From Cupriavidus taiwanensis (GTDB lineage Bacteria; Pseudomonadota; Gammaproteobacteria; Burkholderiales; Burkholderiaceae): 64,000 nucleotides of DNA. A program made the position numbers and the translations under genes. The first letter of the stretch is position 1. Each line of letters opens with the position of its first letter. The stretch lies in assembly GCF_900250075.1 (NCBI RefSeq), contig NZ_LT977070.1, forward strand, positions 2,646,894 through 2,710,893. Reading direction: 5' to 3'. Under the pieces are notes generated by a model. That model saw only the letters and a list, made by a program, of their open reading frames with translations, had not been told where the DNA came from and did not search any database. Below are positions 17,817 to 26,507 of this stretch, piece by piece.

Positions 17817-19454
17817 TTACAGCCGCATGGTGCCGGCCTGGAACAGCCGTGCATCCATCTGGCGCAGGTCGGGCGCCACCGCCACCGGCGTGGCGCACTG
17901 GTCGAGCACGTCGCGCTGCAGGTCGACACCGGGAGCGATCTCGACCAGCGTGAGGCGCGCTTCGCCGACCTCGCTGGGGCGCATCTCGAACACCGCGCGC
18001 TCGGTGATGTACACCACCGGGATGCCCAGCGATGCCACGTAGGGGCCGTTGAAGCTCAGGTGCGACACCTCCGGCACGATCTTCTTGACGCGGCCCTCGC
18101 GCACGATCCGCAGGCTGCCGTCGCCGGCGCGCACTTCCAGCCCGCCCGCCGTCAGCGTGCCCATGAACACCACCGCACGCGCGCTCTGGGTGATGTTGAT
18201 GAAGCCGCCGACGCCGGCAATCAGCGCGCCCTCGCCTTCACCGAACTTGCTGACATTGACGTTGCCCTGGCCATCCAGTTCGGCCAGACCCAGGATCGCC
18301 AGGTCGATGCCGCCGCCTTCGTAGAAATCGAACTGCGCGGGCTGGTCCACCACCGCTTCGGGGTAGGCCGAGGCACCGAAGCTGAGGCCATCCGCGGGCG
18401 TGCCGCCGATGGGACCGGCTTCGACCGTCAGCGTGAAGCCGTCCAGCCCGGCCTGGTGCGCGAGCATCCCCACCGCGGCCGGCATGCCGACCCCCAGGTT
18501 GACCACGCGCGGCGCGCGCCGCGCCAGTTCCATCACCGCGCGGCGCTGCACGATGGTGCGCGCGTCGAGCGGCACGGCCTCGGGCGACGGAGCGGCGGCA
18601 TCATCTGCGTCATCGGCAGCGCCCTCGCCCTGCCACGGCGTGACGTAGGCCGGGTTGAAGGATTCCGCGAACGTCATCTGGTGGTTGGCGGGGTTGTCGC
18701 AGACCACCACGTAGTCGACCAGGATGCCGGGAACGTGGATGGCCTGCAGGATCTCGTGGTGATCGACCAGGCTTTCGACCTGTGCGATCACGATGCCGCC
18801 CGAGTTGTGCGCCGCCTGCGCCAGTGCCAGCAGTTCATGGTGGAAGGCTTCGCGGTGGGTGCTGAGGTTGCCGCGCGCGTCGGCGGCGGTGCAGCGGATC
18901 AGCGCGCAGTCGATCGGGAAGCTGGGGTAGAACAGGTATTCGTCGCCGCGGAACTCGACCGCATCGACCCAGCACGCCTTGCCCTCGGCGATGGCGCGGC
19001 GCGCGCGCTGGTTGACAGCGCCGCCGTGGTAGCGCGCGTCCTGCGCGGTGCGCGGGTCGACAAAGGTGTGCAGGCCAATTTTCGTCATCACGCCGGGCTT
19101 GCCGCCGGCAATGGCGCGGTACAGGTGGGTCAGCACGCCCTGCGGCAGGTTGTAGCCCTCGCACTGCTCGGCCATCGCCAGCGTGGCCAGCCGCGTGGCC
19201 GAGCGCCAGTGGCCGCCGACCACGGTGGCAGTCATGCCGGCGTTGCCGAAATGGTTCACGCCGCGCGCGCCGCGGTCGCCCTGCCCGGCCGAGTAGACCA
19301 GCGTCAGGTCGCGCGGCAGGCCGTGCTGCAGGAAGCGCTGCTCCAGCGCCTCGGTCACGGCCTCGGCATGGCCGGCGCCGACAAAGCCCGCGCTGGCCAC
19401 GGTCCAGCCATCCTGCACGAGCGCCGCCGCTTCACGCGCGGTGATTACCTTCAT
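17817..19454 (-). CDS. Acyl-CoA:carboxylate CoA-transferase (propionate CoA-transferase type)
   Basis: This fused alpha-beta CoA-transferase of 545 residues moves CoA between acyl-CoA and a free carboxylic acid. The N-terminal half has the SAGFVGAGHAEAVTEALEQR glycine-rich segment. The second half has the catalytic motif TVEAGPIGGTP with the likely thioester-forming Glu, followed by FGEGEGALIAGVGGFINI. ATG 19454 follows GGAGACAGCG; the upstream frame crosses the promoter. It is divergent from an IclR regulator and upstream of a Bug gene, suggesting a small catabolic module for an organic acid. The exact substrate is unknown. Confidence 0.88.
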   Translation of the reverse strand: MKVITAREAAALVQDGWTVASAGFVGAGHAEAVTEALEQRFLQHGLPRDLTLVYSAGQGDRGARGVNHFGNAGMTATVVGGHWRSATRLATLAMAEQCEGYNLPQGVLTHLYRAIAGGKPGVMTKIGLHTFVDPRTAQDARYHGGAVNQRARRAIAEGKACWVDAVEFRGDEYLFYPSFPIDCALIRCTAADARGNLSTHREAFHHELLALAQAAHNSGGIVIAQVESLVDHHEILQAIHVPGILVDYVVVCDNPANHQMTFAESFNPAYVTPWQGEGAADDADDAAAPSPEAVPLDARTIVQRRAVMELARRAPRVVNLGVGMPAAVGMLAHQAGLDGFTLTVEAGPIGGTPADGLSFGASAYPEAVVDQPAQFDFYEGGGIDLAILGLAELDGQGNVNVSKFGEGEGALIAGVGGFINITQSARAVVFMGTLTAGGLEVRAGDGSLRIVREGRVKKIVPEVSHLSFNGPYVASLGIPVVYITERAVFEMRPSEVGEARLTLVEIAPGVDLQRDVLDQCATPVAVAPDLRQMDARLFQAGTMRL

Positions 19455-19515
19455 CGCTGTCTCCGTTTCTGGTCGTACCGTCCCGCATCGCTGGCGGCAC
19501 GCTTTCCGTGAATTC

Positions 19516-19541
19516 GTTTTGCGAACATTTGTTCGGAAAAC
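19516..19541. promoter_or_regulatory. 26-bp palindromic operator, likely IclR site
   Basis: The central CGAACA-TT-TGTTCG is a perfect palindrome. It is extended by GTTTT on the left and AAAAC on the right around single G:G mismatched positions. It lies between the CoA-transferase start (19454) and the IclR gene (19646). A TATCAT -10-like box at 19544-19549 follows it toward the IclR gene. Confidence 0.65.
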
Positions 19542-19645
19542 GCTATCATACGGAGATGCTGCCGCTCGGCGCAAGCCCTCCGCAAAGGCATCGACCAGCA
19601 CGTGCCTGATCGTTCATTTCACCACCGCTCTCTGCCAGACGCCCT

Positions 19646-20425
19646 ATGCCGCAAGCCGAAACCGCCAAGAAGGAAGAACTGCTGGAATCGCTGAGCAAGG
19701 GCCTGGCGCTGCTGCGCCTGCTGGGTGCTGGCGCGGAGCGCCTGACCATGCAGGAGGTCGCCGACCAGCTCGACGTGACCCGCGCCGCCGCGCGCCGGCT
19801 GCTGCTGACGCTGGAGCACAACGGCTACGTGGCGCAGGACGGCCGCCACTTTGCGCTGACGCCGCGGGTGATGGAACTGGGCTACGCCTACTTTGCCTCG
19901 ATGAGCCTGCCGCAGATGGCGCGGCCCTACCTGCAGCAGCTATGCGAGTCCCTGGGCGAAAGCTGCTCGCTGGGCGTGCTCGATGCCGAATCGGTGGTGC
20001 TGGTGGCGCGCGAGGAGCCGCGCCAGCTGCTGCGCGTGGACATGGCGCTGGGGCGGCGTATGCCGGCGTACGCGCATTCGCTGGGCCGGGTGCTGCTGGC
20101 TGGCCTGGACGACACCGCGCTGGAGGCCTACCTGGCGGGCGCGACGCTGCGCAAGCTGACGCCGTTCACGGTCAGCTCGCGCACCACGCTGGCGCGCACG
20201 CTGCGCCAGGTGCGCGCCGATGGCTACTGCGTGCTGGTCAGCGAACTGGTCGACGGCTACGCCGGGATCTCGGTGCCGCTGCGCGACCAGGCCGGCAAGG
20301 TGGTGGCCGGGCTGGGCTTCAGCATGGTCCTGGGCAGCCGCGACCGGGCCCACCTGGAAACGCGCTTCCTGGCGCCGCTGCGCGAGGCCGCCGCCCGCAT
20401 CGAAGCCATCCTGCAGGCGCGCTGA
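19646..20425 (+). CDS. IclR-family transcriptional regulator
   Basis: This 259-residue IclR regulator has an N-terminal winged helix (LSKGLALLRLLGAGAERLTM, then QEVADQLDVTRAAARRLLLT), the wing YVAQDGRHFALTPRVMELG, and a C-terminal effector domain (SCSLGVLDAESVVLVAR; VDGYAGISVPLRD). It resembles the PcaR/PobR branch that senses aromatic or organic acids. It is divergent from the CoA-transferase/Bug operon and very probably controls it through the palindrome at 19516-19541. Confidence 0.93.
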   Translation: MPQAETAKKEELLESLSKGLALLRLLGAGAERLTMQEVADQLDVTRAAARRLLLTLEHNGYVAQDGRHFALTPRVMELGYAYFASMSLPQMARPYLQQLCESLGESCSLGVLDAESVVLVAREEPRQLLRVDMALGRRMPAYAHSLGRVLLAGLDDTALEAYLAGATLRKLTPFTVSSRTTLARTLRQVRADGYCVLVSELVDGYAGISVPLRDQAGKVVAGLGFSMVLGSRDRAHLETRFLAPLREAAARIEAILQAR

Positions 20426-20800
20426 GCCGCGGCCCGGCCAAATTAGAAAAGCCCCGCGTGCCGGGGAGGCAGCGGGGCTCAAGCGGTAGCGGGGCAATCG
20501 GTTCGACCACCCACGCCGTCGATCTTGGCGCAACGCGCCGGCGCGGGCATCCCCCAAATGCGGGCCATTGCATGCGCCGTGGCGGGCAGGCCGCAGGCGC
20601 GCCCTGCAAAGCCAGTCAATCATGGCCCGGTCACACGCTTGCAGGAATCCGGGTTTTCTCCGAGCGGGTTTTCGCCAGCTTCCGGTCGGCGGCCGGATGC
20701 GGTCTACTGGTCTCACATCGACGCCCCTGGCACCGCCCCCACGCCGGATTGCCACCGCCGATGGTGCTGTAACACTAGTCCAATGACCGGGAGACAGACC
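20426..20800. other. Intergenic stretch, no gene recognised
   Basis: There is a hairpin AGCCCCGC/GCGGGGCT (20450-20479, 14-base loop) just after the IclR gene, without a T-run on the plus strand; it may be a weak terminator. TTGCCA (20749-20754) and TAACACT (20770-20776) could be a promoter for the small membrane protein that follows. I see nothing else. Confidence 0.35.
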
Positions 20801-20911
20801 ATGGTGACGAAAAAAGAAGAGGCTTTCGTACTGAAGAACCTCCTCGCGCTTGCCGCAGTGGAAACCCTGGGCGGCGCGATCGCCCTGGGCATGGTCTTCC
20901 ACCTGATCTGA
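20801..20911 (+). CDS. Small single-pass membrane protein (36 residues)
   Basis: The frame begins MVTKKEEAFVLKNLLALAAV and ends in a hydrophobic GGAIALGMVFHLI. This is a charged N-terminus followed by a single transmembrane helix. A good GGGAG ribosome site lies 7-8 bases before ATG 20801, and a possible promoter is seen upstream. Small hydrophobic proteins like this are often missed. The function is unknown. Coding is supported by the ribosome site and the membrane-like composition, not by homology. Confidence 0.5.
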   Translation: MVTKKEEAFVLKNLLALAAVETLGGAIALGMVFHLI

Positions 20912-20953
20912 GCCGCCGCTGCGGGCGCGCGGCCATGCCGGCGCCCGGTCCGA

Positions 20954-21307
20954 TCACGCCTCGACAATCACCTCGAAGCCGCCGAAGATCATCCGCTGCC
21001 CGTCGAACGGCATCGGATCCATGCCCTCCTTCAGCCGCGGGTCCGCCATCGCCGCCTTCATGCCGGTGTCGCGCTTCTCGCGCGACGGCCACAGGATCCA
21101 CGCGAACACCACCGCTTCATCGTCCTTGCGCTGGACCGCCATCGTAAAGGACGTGACCTTGCCTTCCGGCACATCGTCGCCCCAGCATTCCACCACCTGC
21201 AGCGCGCCATGTTCCTTGAACACTGCGGCGGCCTTTTGCGCCACCTCGCGATATCGGTCGCGGTTGGCCTGGGCAACGGCGAGCACAAAGCCATCGATAT
21301 AGGACAT
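20954..21307 (-). CDS. DUF1428 (YbaA-like) protein
   Basis: This 117-residue cytosolic protein of the DUF1428 family, in the dimeric alpha/beta-barrel superfamily, has MSYIDGFVLAVAQANRDRYR at the start, VVECWGDDVPEGKVTSF in the middle and FAWILWPSREKRD, all typical. AGGAGG lies only one base before an ATG at 21313 but seven before the ATG at 21307, so the second is the better start. The function is unknown. It is a single gene facing left. Confidence 0.88.
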   Translation of the reverse strand: MSYIDGFVLAVAQANRDRYREVAQKAAAVFKEHGALQVVECWGDDVPEGKVTSFTMAVQRKDDEAVVFAWILWPSREKRDTGMKAAMADPRLKEGMDPMPFDGQRMIFGGFEVIVEA

Positions 21308-21500
21308 GGGCATCCCTCCTGGTCAGGGTGATCGGTCGCGTCCGCCCGGACGCGAATACGTCTGACTACCATAGTCGATCGCCGCGGCCTCGGCGCGCGA
21401 TGTGCTGCACGCGCGGTCTGCCTCGCCTATCATGGAGTCGCGCAAGCGCCGCCGCAGCCACTGCCCGGGGCGGCCGTGCACAGTAACTGGAGACCCCCGC

Positions 21501-22010
21501 ATGACCCGAATCACCGATCCGTCCGGCGCCGAACTGTCGCAGCTCGACCTGGAACTGCTGCGCCGGTCGATTGCGCTGTCCGACGAATCCAGGGCCCGCG
21601 GCCGCCATCCGTTCGCCGCGCTGGTGGCCGACGCGGCCGGCAATGTCATCGCCAGCGCCGGCAATAATTCGATGCCGCCCGAAGGCGACCCGACCCAGCA
21701 CGCCGAACTGGTTGCCGCCGCGCAGGCCGCGCGGGTGCTGCCGCCCGAACAGCTTGCCGGTTGCACGCTCTACACCAGCGCGGAGCCGTGCTGCATGTGC
21801 GCGGGCGCGGTCTACTGGACCGGCATCGGGCGCGTGGTCTATGCGCTGTCGGAACACAAGCTGCTGGGGCTGACCGGCGACCATCCGGAGAACCCGACCT
21901 CCTCGCTGCCGTGCCGCGAAGTGTTTGCGCGCGGGCAGCGCAAGGTCGAGGTGGTGGGGCCGGTGCTGGAAGACGAAGCCGCGGCATCGCACGCGGGCTT
22001 CTGGCAGTAG
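21501..22010 (+). CDS. Nucleoside/nucleobase deaminase (CMP/dCMP deaminase fold)
   Basis: This zinc deaminase has 169 residues. The catalytic motif is QHAEL (H67 zinc ligand, E69 proton shuttle) and the second zinc motif is TSAEPCCMCAGAVYW (C97 and C100). The C-terminal HPENPTSSLPCREVF resembles guanine deaminases of the GuaD/YwjG-like group and tRNA deaminase relatives. TadA is less likely because its usual context and C-terminus differ. ATG 21501 follows CTGGAGACC. The substrate is probably guanine, cytosine or a nucleoside, but this is not settled. Confidence 0.85.
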   Translation: MTRITDPSGAELSQLDLELLRRSIALSDESRARGRHPFAALVADAAGNVIASAGNNSMPPEGDPTQHAELVAAAQAARVLPPEQLAGCTLYTSAEPCCMCAGAVYWTGIGRVVYALSEHKLLGLTGDHPENPTSSLPCREVFARGQRKVEVVGPVLEDEAAASHAGFWQ

Positions 22011-22150
22011 CGCGGTATCCGCCGTCCGCCTCCCGGGCGGACGGCATCGGGAAGGCATCCGACCCTGTCATCGGCACGTCACCACGCCTTCCTACACTCG
22101 CCTGGCTCCGGCTCGCAGCAGCCGCCATCACAACCCAGCCAGGTGACTCC

Positions 22151-22345
22151 ATGCTTCCCCGCAGACTGCCCACAACCCTGGCCGCCATGCTGATCGCGGC
22201 GGCATTGCTCGCCGCCTGCGGCGGCGACGGCGGCCCCACCCTGTCGCCCACTGCAACGCTGGCGCCGAGCGCCGAGCCGGTCAAGCCGGGACAGCCCGGC
22301 AAGCCGGACCAGCGCCCCGATCCGGTGATCCGCTGCGCGCCCTGA
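22151..22345 (+). CDS. Small lipoprotein
   Basis: This 64-residue precursor has a basic start (MLPRRLPTT), a hydrophobic stretch and the lipobox LLAACGGDGG, so Cys near residue 23 is lipidated. The mature part is Pro/Lys-rich and short. CAGGTGAC provides a ribosome site before ATG 22151. It ends 37 bases before the phospholipase C gene and may be co-transcribed. I do not recognise a family; it could anchor or assist the exported lipase, but that is a guess. Confidence 0.65.
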   Translation: MLPRRLPTTLAAMLIAAALLAACGGDGGPTLSPTATLAPSAEPVKPGQPGKPDQRPDPVIRCAP

Positions 22346-22382
22346 ACCTTCCGCCAGTCCCCACGCCAATCCCGACAAGACC

Positions 22383-24626
22383 ATGGTCTCTCGCCGCAAT
22401 TTCCTGCAGGCCGCAGCCGGCACCGGCTTTGCCGCCGCCGCGCTGGCCGCGTTCCCGCCCAGCATCCGCAAGGCCCTGGCCATTCCGGCCAACAATGCCA
22501 CCGGCACCATCCAGGATGTCGAGCACGTGGTGATCCTGATGCAGGAGAACCGCTCCTTCGACCACTACTTCGGCACGCTGCGCGGCGTGCGCGGCTTCGG
22601 CGACCGCTTTACCATCCCGCTGCCCGGCGCGCGCCAGGTATGGCAGCAACAGCGCGCCAGCGGCGCGGTGCTGACGCCGTACCACCTCGACGGTACCAGC
22701 AACAACGCGCAGCGCGCCGCCGGCACCCCGCACGCGTGGCTCGACAGCCAGCAGGCCTGGGACCACGGCCGCATGGCCAACTGGCCGACGTACAAGACCA
22801 GCACGTCGATGGGCTACTTCAGGGAACAGGAAATCCCGTTCCAGTTCGCGCTGGCCAACGCCTTCACGCTGTGCGACGCGTACCACTGCTCGATGCATAC
22901 CGGCACCGATGCCAACCGCGCCTTCCACCTGACCGGCACCAACGGCCCGACCGCGGCCAACGTCGCCTTCGTCAACAACGAGTGGGACGCGATCGACGGG
23001 CTGCCGGCCTCGGCCAACACCGGCTACACCTGGAAGACCTATGCCGAGCGCCTGGAAGACGCCGGCATCAGCTGGATCTGCTACCAGAACATGCCGGACG
23101 AATGGGGCGACAACATGCTGGGCGCGTTCCAGCAGTTCCGCAAGGCCAACCTGGCGTCGGGCTATCCGGTCTCCAGCGGCGGCGCGCCGGGCGCGCCCTA
23201 TGCCGACACCGGCCAGCCGCTGCCGTACCACGCCTACGATGCCGCCACCGACAATCCCGGCAACCCGCTCTACAAGGGCGTGGCCAACACCCTGCCCGGC
23301 ACCCGCCCCGACGAGTATCTCGATGCCTTCCGCCGCGACATCCGCGAAGGCCTGCTGCCGCAGGTGTCGTGGATCAACGCGCCGTCGATCTACTGCGAGC
23401 ATCCCGGGCCCTCCAGCCCGGTGCAGGGCGCCTGGTTCCTGCAGGAGGTGCTGGACGCGCTGACCGCGGTGCCCGAGGTCTGGAGCAAGACCGTGCTGCT
23501 GGTCAACTTCGACGAGAACGACGGCTATTTCGACCACGTGCCATCGCCCTCGGCGCCGTCGCTGAATCCCGACCAGACCCTCGCCGGCAAGTCGACGCTG
23601 AGCGATGCCGAGATGCAGGCCGAGTACTTCAACCAGCCGGCGCCGCCGGGCAGCCGCACCCAGCCCGCGGCGGACGGCCGCGTCTACGGCCCGGGGCCGC
23701 GCGTGCCGCTGTACGTGATCTCGCCGTGGAGCCGCGGCGGCTGGGTCAACTCGCAGGTGTTCGACCACACCTCCGTGCTGCGCTTCCTGGAGACGCGCTT
23801 CGGCGTGGCCGAGCCCCATATCAGCCCGTTCCGCCGCGCCGTGTGCGGCGACCTGACCAGCGCCTTCAACTTCAGCACGCCCAACAACGAGGCGCTGCCC
23901 ACGCTCGGCGGCCGCACCACGCGCAGCGACGCCGACCAGTTGCGCCGCGCGCAGCAGGCCCTGCCCGCGGTGCCGCTGCCCGCCGACATGCAACTGCCGC
24001 AGCAGGCTGCCGGCACGCGCCCGTCGCGCGCGCTACCGTATGAGCTGCACACCAGCGCGCGCTGCAGCGCCGTGGGCCAGGTCGAACTGGTGTTCGCCAA
24101 CACCGGCACGCAGGCCGCGGTATTCCACGTCTACGACCGCCTCCAGCTGGGACGCATCCCGCGCCGCTATATGGTGGAGGCCGGCAAGTCGCTCAGCGAT
24201 AGCTGGCATGCCTTCCAGGACAATGCCGGGCAATACGACCTGTGGGTGCTCGGCCCCAACGGCTTCCATCGCCATTTCCGCGGCGACACCCGCCGCATCG
24301 GCGAGACCGGCATCGCCCCAGAGATCCGCGTCTGCTACGACATTGCCAACGGCGACGTCTATGTCGACCTGATCAACCCCGGCGACAAGGCCTGCCACTT
24401 CCTCATCGAGCCGCTGGCCTACCGCGGCGATGGCCCGTGGAAAGCCAGCGTCGGTGCCAACAGCAGCAAGTCGCAGCACTGGCAGCTGGAGCAAAGCGGC
24501 CAATGGTATGACTTCGCGGTGACCTGCGACGCCGATCCGGCCTTCTACCGCCGCTTTGCCGGCCGGGTCGAGACCGGCCGGCATACGGTGAGCGATCCGG
24601 CCATGGGGACCGCGGCGCAGGGCTGA
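22383..24626 (+). CDS. Phosphocholine-specific phospholipase C, Tat-exported
   Basis: This 747-residue enzyme cleaves phosphatidylcholine or sphingomyelin outside the cytoplasm. The N-terminus has a twin-arginine signal (SRRNFLQAAAGTGFAAAALA). The catalytic domain starts EHVVILMQENRSFDHYFGT and contains HTGTDANRAFHLTGTN, SWINAPSIYCEHPGPSSP, LVNFDENDGYFDHVPSPSAP and SPWSRGGWVNSQVFDHTSVL. These are all of the acid-phosphatase-like PLC family. The C-terminal ~200 residues form two DUF756 repeats. Length matches PlcN/PlcH enzymes. A ~250-residue antisense frame over the end is spurious. Confidence 0.93.
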   Translation: MVSRRNFLQAAAGTGFAAAALAAFPPSIRKALAIPANNATGTIQDVEHVVILMQENRSFDHYFGTLRGVRGFGDRFTIPLPGARQVWQQQRASGAVLTPYHLDGTSNNAQRAAGTPHAWLDSQQAWDHGRMANWPTYKTSTSMGYFREQEIPFQFALANAFTLCDAYHCSMHTGTDANRAFHLTGTNGPTAANVAFVNNEWDAIDGLPASANTGYTWKTYAERLEDAGISWICYQNMPDEWGDNMLGAFQQFRKANLASGYPVSSGGAPGAPYADTGQPLPYHAYDAATDNPGNPLYKGVANTLPGTRPDEYLDAFRRDIREGLLPQVSWINAPSIYCEHPGPSSPVQGAWFLQEVLDALTAVPEVWSKTVLLVNFDENDGYFDHVPSPSAPSLNPDQTLAGKSTLSDAEMQAEYFNQPAPPGSRTQPAADGRVYGPGPRVPLYVISPWSRGGWVNSQVFDHTSVLRFLETRFGVAEPHISPFRRAVCGDLTSAFNFSTPNNEALPTLGGRTTRSDADQLRRAQQALPAVPLPADMQLPQQAAGTRPSRALPYELHTSARCSAVGQVELVFANTGTQAAVFHVYDRLQLGRIPRRYMVEAGKSLSDSWHAFQDNAGQYDLWVLGPNGFHRHFRGDTRRIGETGIAPEIRVCYDIANGDVYVDLINPGDKACHFLIEPLAYRGDGPWKASVGANSSKSQHWQLEQSGQWYDFAVTCDADPAFYRRFAGRVETGRHTVSDPAMGTAAQG

Positions 24627-24655
24627 GGCAGCGGGCCCGCGCCGCCGCGCGTGGT

Positions 24656-25234
24656 TCAACCGTCCTGCGCCGCGCGCTGTCCCGCCGCGCCCGCGACGGC
24701 ACGCGACGCGCCCGGCTCGGCCAGCGCCGACTGAAGCCACTGCGTCCAGGCCGGCATCAGTGCGGCGCTCATTGCCGCGAGCTGCGCCGCGCAGGTCTTG
24801 CCGGCCTCCTGCCAGTCTGTCAGCGCGCGCAGCAGCGCCAGGCTGATGTCGTTGCCATCGCGTGCCTCCCCCACGTCTTCGAGACAGCGCGCCAGCGCCT
24901 CGCGAACGGCGTCGTGGTAGCCGGCCCTGGCCTGCGACGCGCGCGCGGCCAGGTCGGCCTCGATGGCATCCAGGCCGCGCCACGCGTGCGCGACGCCGGC
25001 CAGGTCGAGGCGGTCGCGCTGCGCGCGCCACCATTGCGCTTGCTGTGCGGCGCGTTCTTCGGCATATCGGTTCAGCACGGCCAGCGCCTGGCGCGCCGGC
25101 GCCCGGGCCGCGGCCGGATCGGCGGCGCTGAATGGTGACTGCGCGAGCACGGTGGCGGCTTGCAGCTGGCATAGGGTCAGGTCCAGCGCGGTACGGCTGG
25201 CGCTTGCCCATTGGGCTTGCAGGATCGAAAGCAT
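24656..25234 (-). CDS. Phasin-like helical protein
   Basis: This 192-residue protein is almost wholly alpha-helical, Ala/Gln/Arg-rich, with no signal peptide (MLSILQAQWASASRTALDLT, then LAVLNRYAEERAAQQAQWW). A strong AAGGAGA site precedes ATG 25234. The composition and heptad-like pattern resemble phasins, which coat PHB granules. Its position 53 bases downstream of a PHB depolymerase in the same direction supports that. I see no exact family signature, so the name is inferred from composition and context. Confidence 0.55.
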   Translation of the reverse strand: MLSILQAQWASASRTALDLTLCQLQAATVLAQSPFSAADPAAARAPARQALAVLNRYAEERAAQQAQWWRAQRDRLDLAGVAHAWRGLDAIEADLAARASQARAGYHDAVREALARCLEDVGEARDGNDISLALLRALTDWQEAGKTCAAQLAAMSAALMPAWTQWLQSALAEPGASRAVAGAAGQRAAQDG

Positions 25235-25287
25235 GGCGGATCTCCTTGCGGTGGAGCAGTGGATCGAAGGGGCCGGAACGGCAGCGC

Positions 25288-26349
25288 TCACTGCGGCGCG
25301 GCGCCAAGTCGGCGGACCATGCGCATGACCGCGGACATCTGCGGCGCCTCGCGCGAGAAGAAGTCCGGCTGGGCCGGGTCGTCGCTGGTATAGCCCCAGA
25401 AATCCCAGCACCCGAGCGGGTTATGCCGCGACGCCACGACCTGCGGAAACAGCACCACGATGCGGTTGGCCTCGGCGCTCTCCAGGTAGCCGGCGCCACG
25501 GACGAAGCGTTCGCCGATGGTGCCCTCGCCCTGCAGGCAGCCATGGAAGGCCACGTGCACGCGGCAAGCCGCAGCACCGCCGTCGCCGCCCGCGCCGCAC
25601 TCGCGCGGCACGTAGGCATAACCGCTGTCGGCCAGCAGCGCCTTGCCGCCGGGATCGAAGGCGCGCTGGTCAAAGCGCAGCAACTCGCCCGCCGGCCGCG
25701 CCGCCGGCTTCAGCGCACCATAGATCCACTGCAGGATCTGGCGCGCCTGCTCGAGCCCGCAGTTGTTGATGTAGGGCGATGCGCTCACCGCGCAGGCGGC
25801 GTCGCCCGCCTGGCTGGTGATGAAGGCATGGCCGGCCGCGACATCGGCCACATACTGCAGCTGCGACGCCGGCACACCGGCCAGGGTATAGAACCGCCCC
25901 ACCTGCGCGGCGACGCGTGGCAGCACGGTCTGGTCGCGCGTGCCGGAAAACACGTAGACGCGCTGCCGCGCGAGGTTCTGCACCGGATCGATGCGGCCAT
26001 CGCGGGCAAAGGTGCGCGCCGCGTCCACCGCCGCCTGCGCATCGGGGCCGGTATCGCCGACCGGCTGCATGCACTGGGTCGCTGCGGCAGTCGCGGGCGG
26101 CGTGGGCGCGAACAGGCCGGCGCAGTAGAACGGTCCGCCCGCGACCACGCCGGCGCCGACCATGGTGCCGGAATACGCCACGTGGAACTGCGTGGCCATG
26201 AACGCACCGGACGACAGCCCCGACACCGAGGTCTGCGCCAGGTCCGCGCCCAGCGCGGGCAGCGCCTGCGCGGCGAGGCCCCCGCTGACGCCGAGCGCGC
26301 ACGCTGCGGCAAGTGCCCGGTAGCGGGCGGTTGGCTTGCATCGAATCAT
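25288..26349 (-). CDS. PHB depolymerase family esterase
   Basis: This 353-residue esterase hydrolyses polyhydroxybutyrate or related polyesters. A signal peptide is likely (MIRCKPTARYRALAAACALG and a hydrophobic stretch to about residue 35, ending ALPALGA). The lipase box is GLSSG (S46), unusually near the N-terminus, followed by AFMATQFHVAYSG. FHGCLQ and GCWDFWGYTSDD are typical of this family. No linker or starch/PHB-binding domain is seen. With the phasin-like neighbour it suggests PHB turnover. Whether it acts outside the cell or on granules depends on the signal being used. Confidence 0.83.
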   Translation of the reverse strand: MIRCKPTARYRALAAACALGVSGGLAAQALPALGADLAQTSVSGLSSGAFMATQFHVAYSGTMVGAGVVAGGPFYCAGLFAPTPPATAAATQCMQPVGDTGPDAQAAVDAARTFARDGRIDPVQNLARQRVYVFSGTRDQTVLPRVAAQVGRFYTLAGVPASQLQYVADVAAGHAFITSQAGDAACAVSASPYINNCGLEQARQILQWIYGALKPAARPAGELLRFDQRAFDPGGKALLADSGYAYVPRECGAGGDGGAAACRVHVAFHGCLQGEGTIGERFVRGAGYLESAEANRIVVLFPQVVASRHNPLGCWDFWGYTSDDPAQPDFFSREAPQMSAVMRMVRRLGAAPQ

Positions 26350-26507
26350 GATGGCTCCAGCACGGCGACGGGAATCGGAGCGCCGCGCGGATCGCGGCAG
26401 GCAGCACGCTGGTCGCCATGCGGCGGCTGCGTGGACCATTGTCGGGAGCCACCGCCACGCCGGGCCATTGGGCAAATGCGGTAGCGCGCCACACTGCCAT
26501 GCACGCG

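Noticed and set aside
20450..20479. Hairpin after the IclR gene as a firm terminator
   Set aside because: The loop is 14 bases and no T-run follows on the plus strand.
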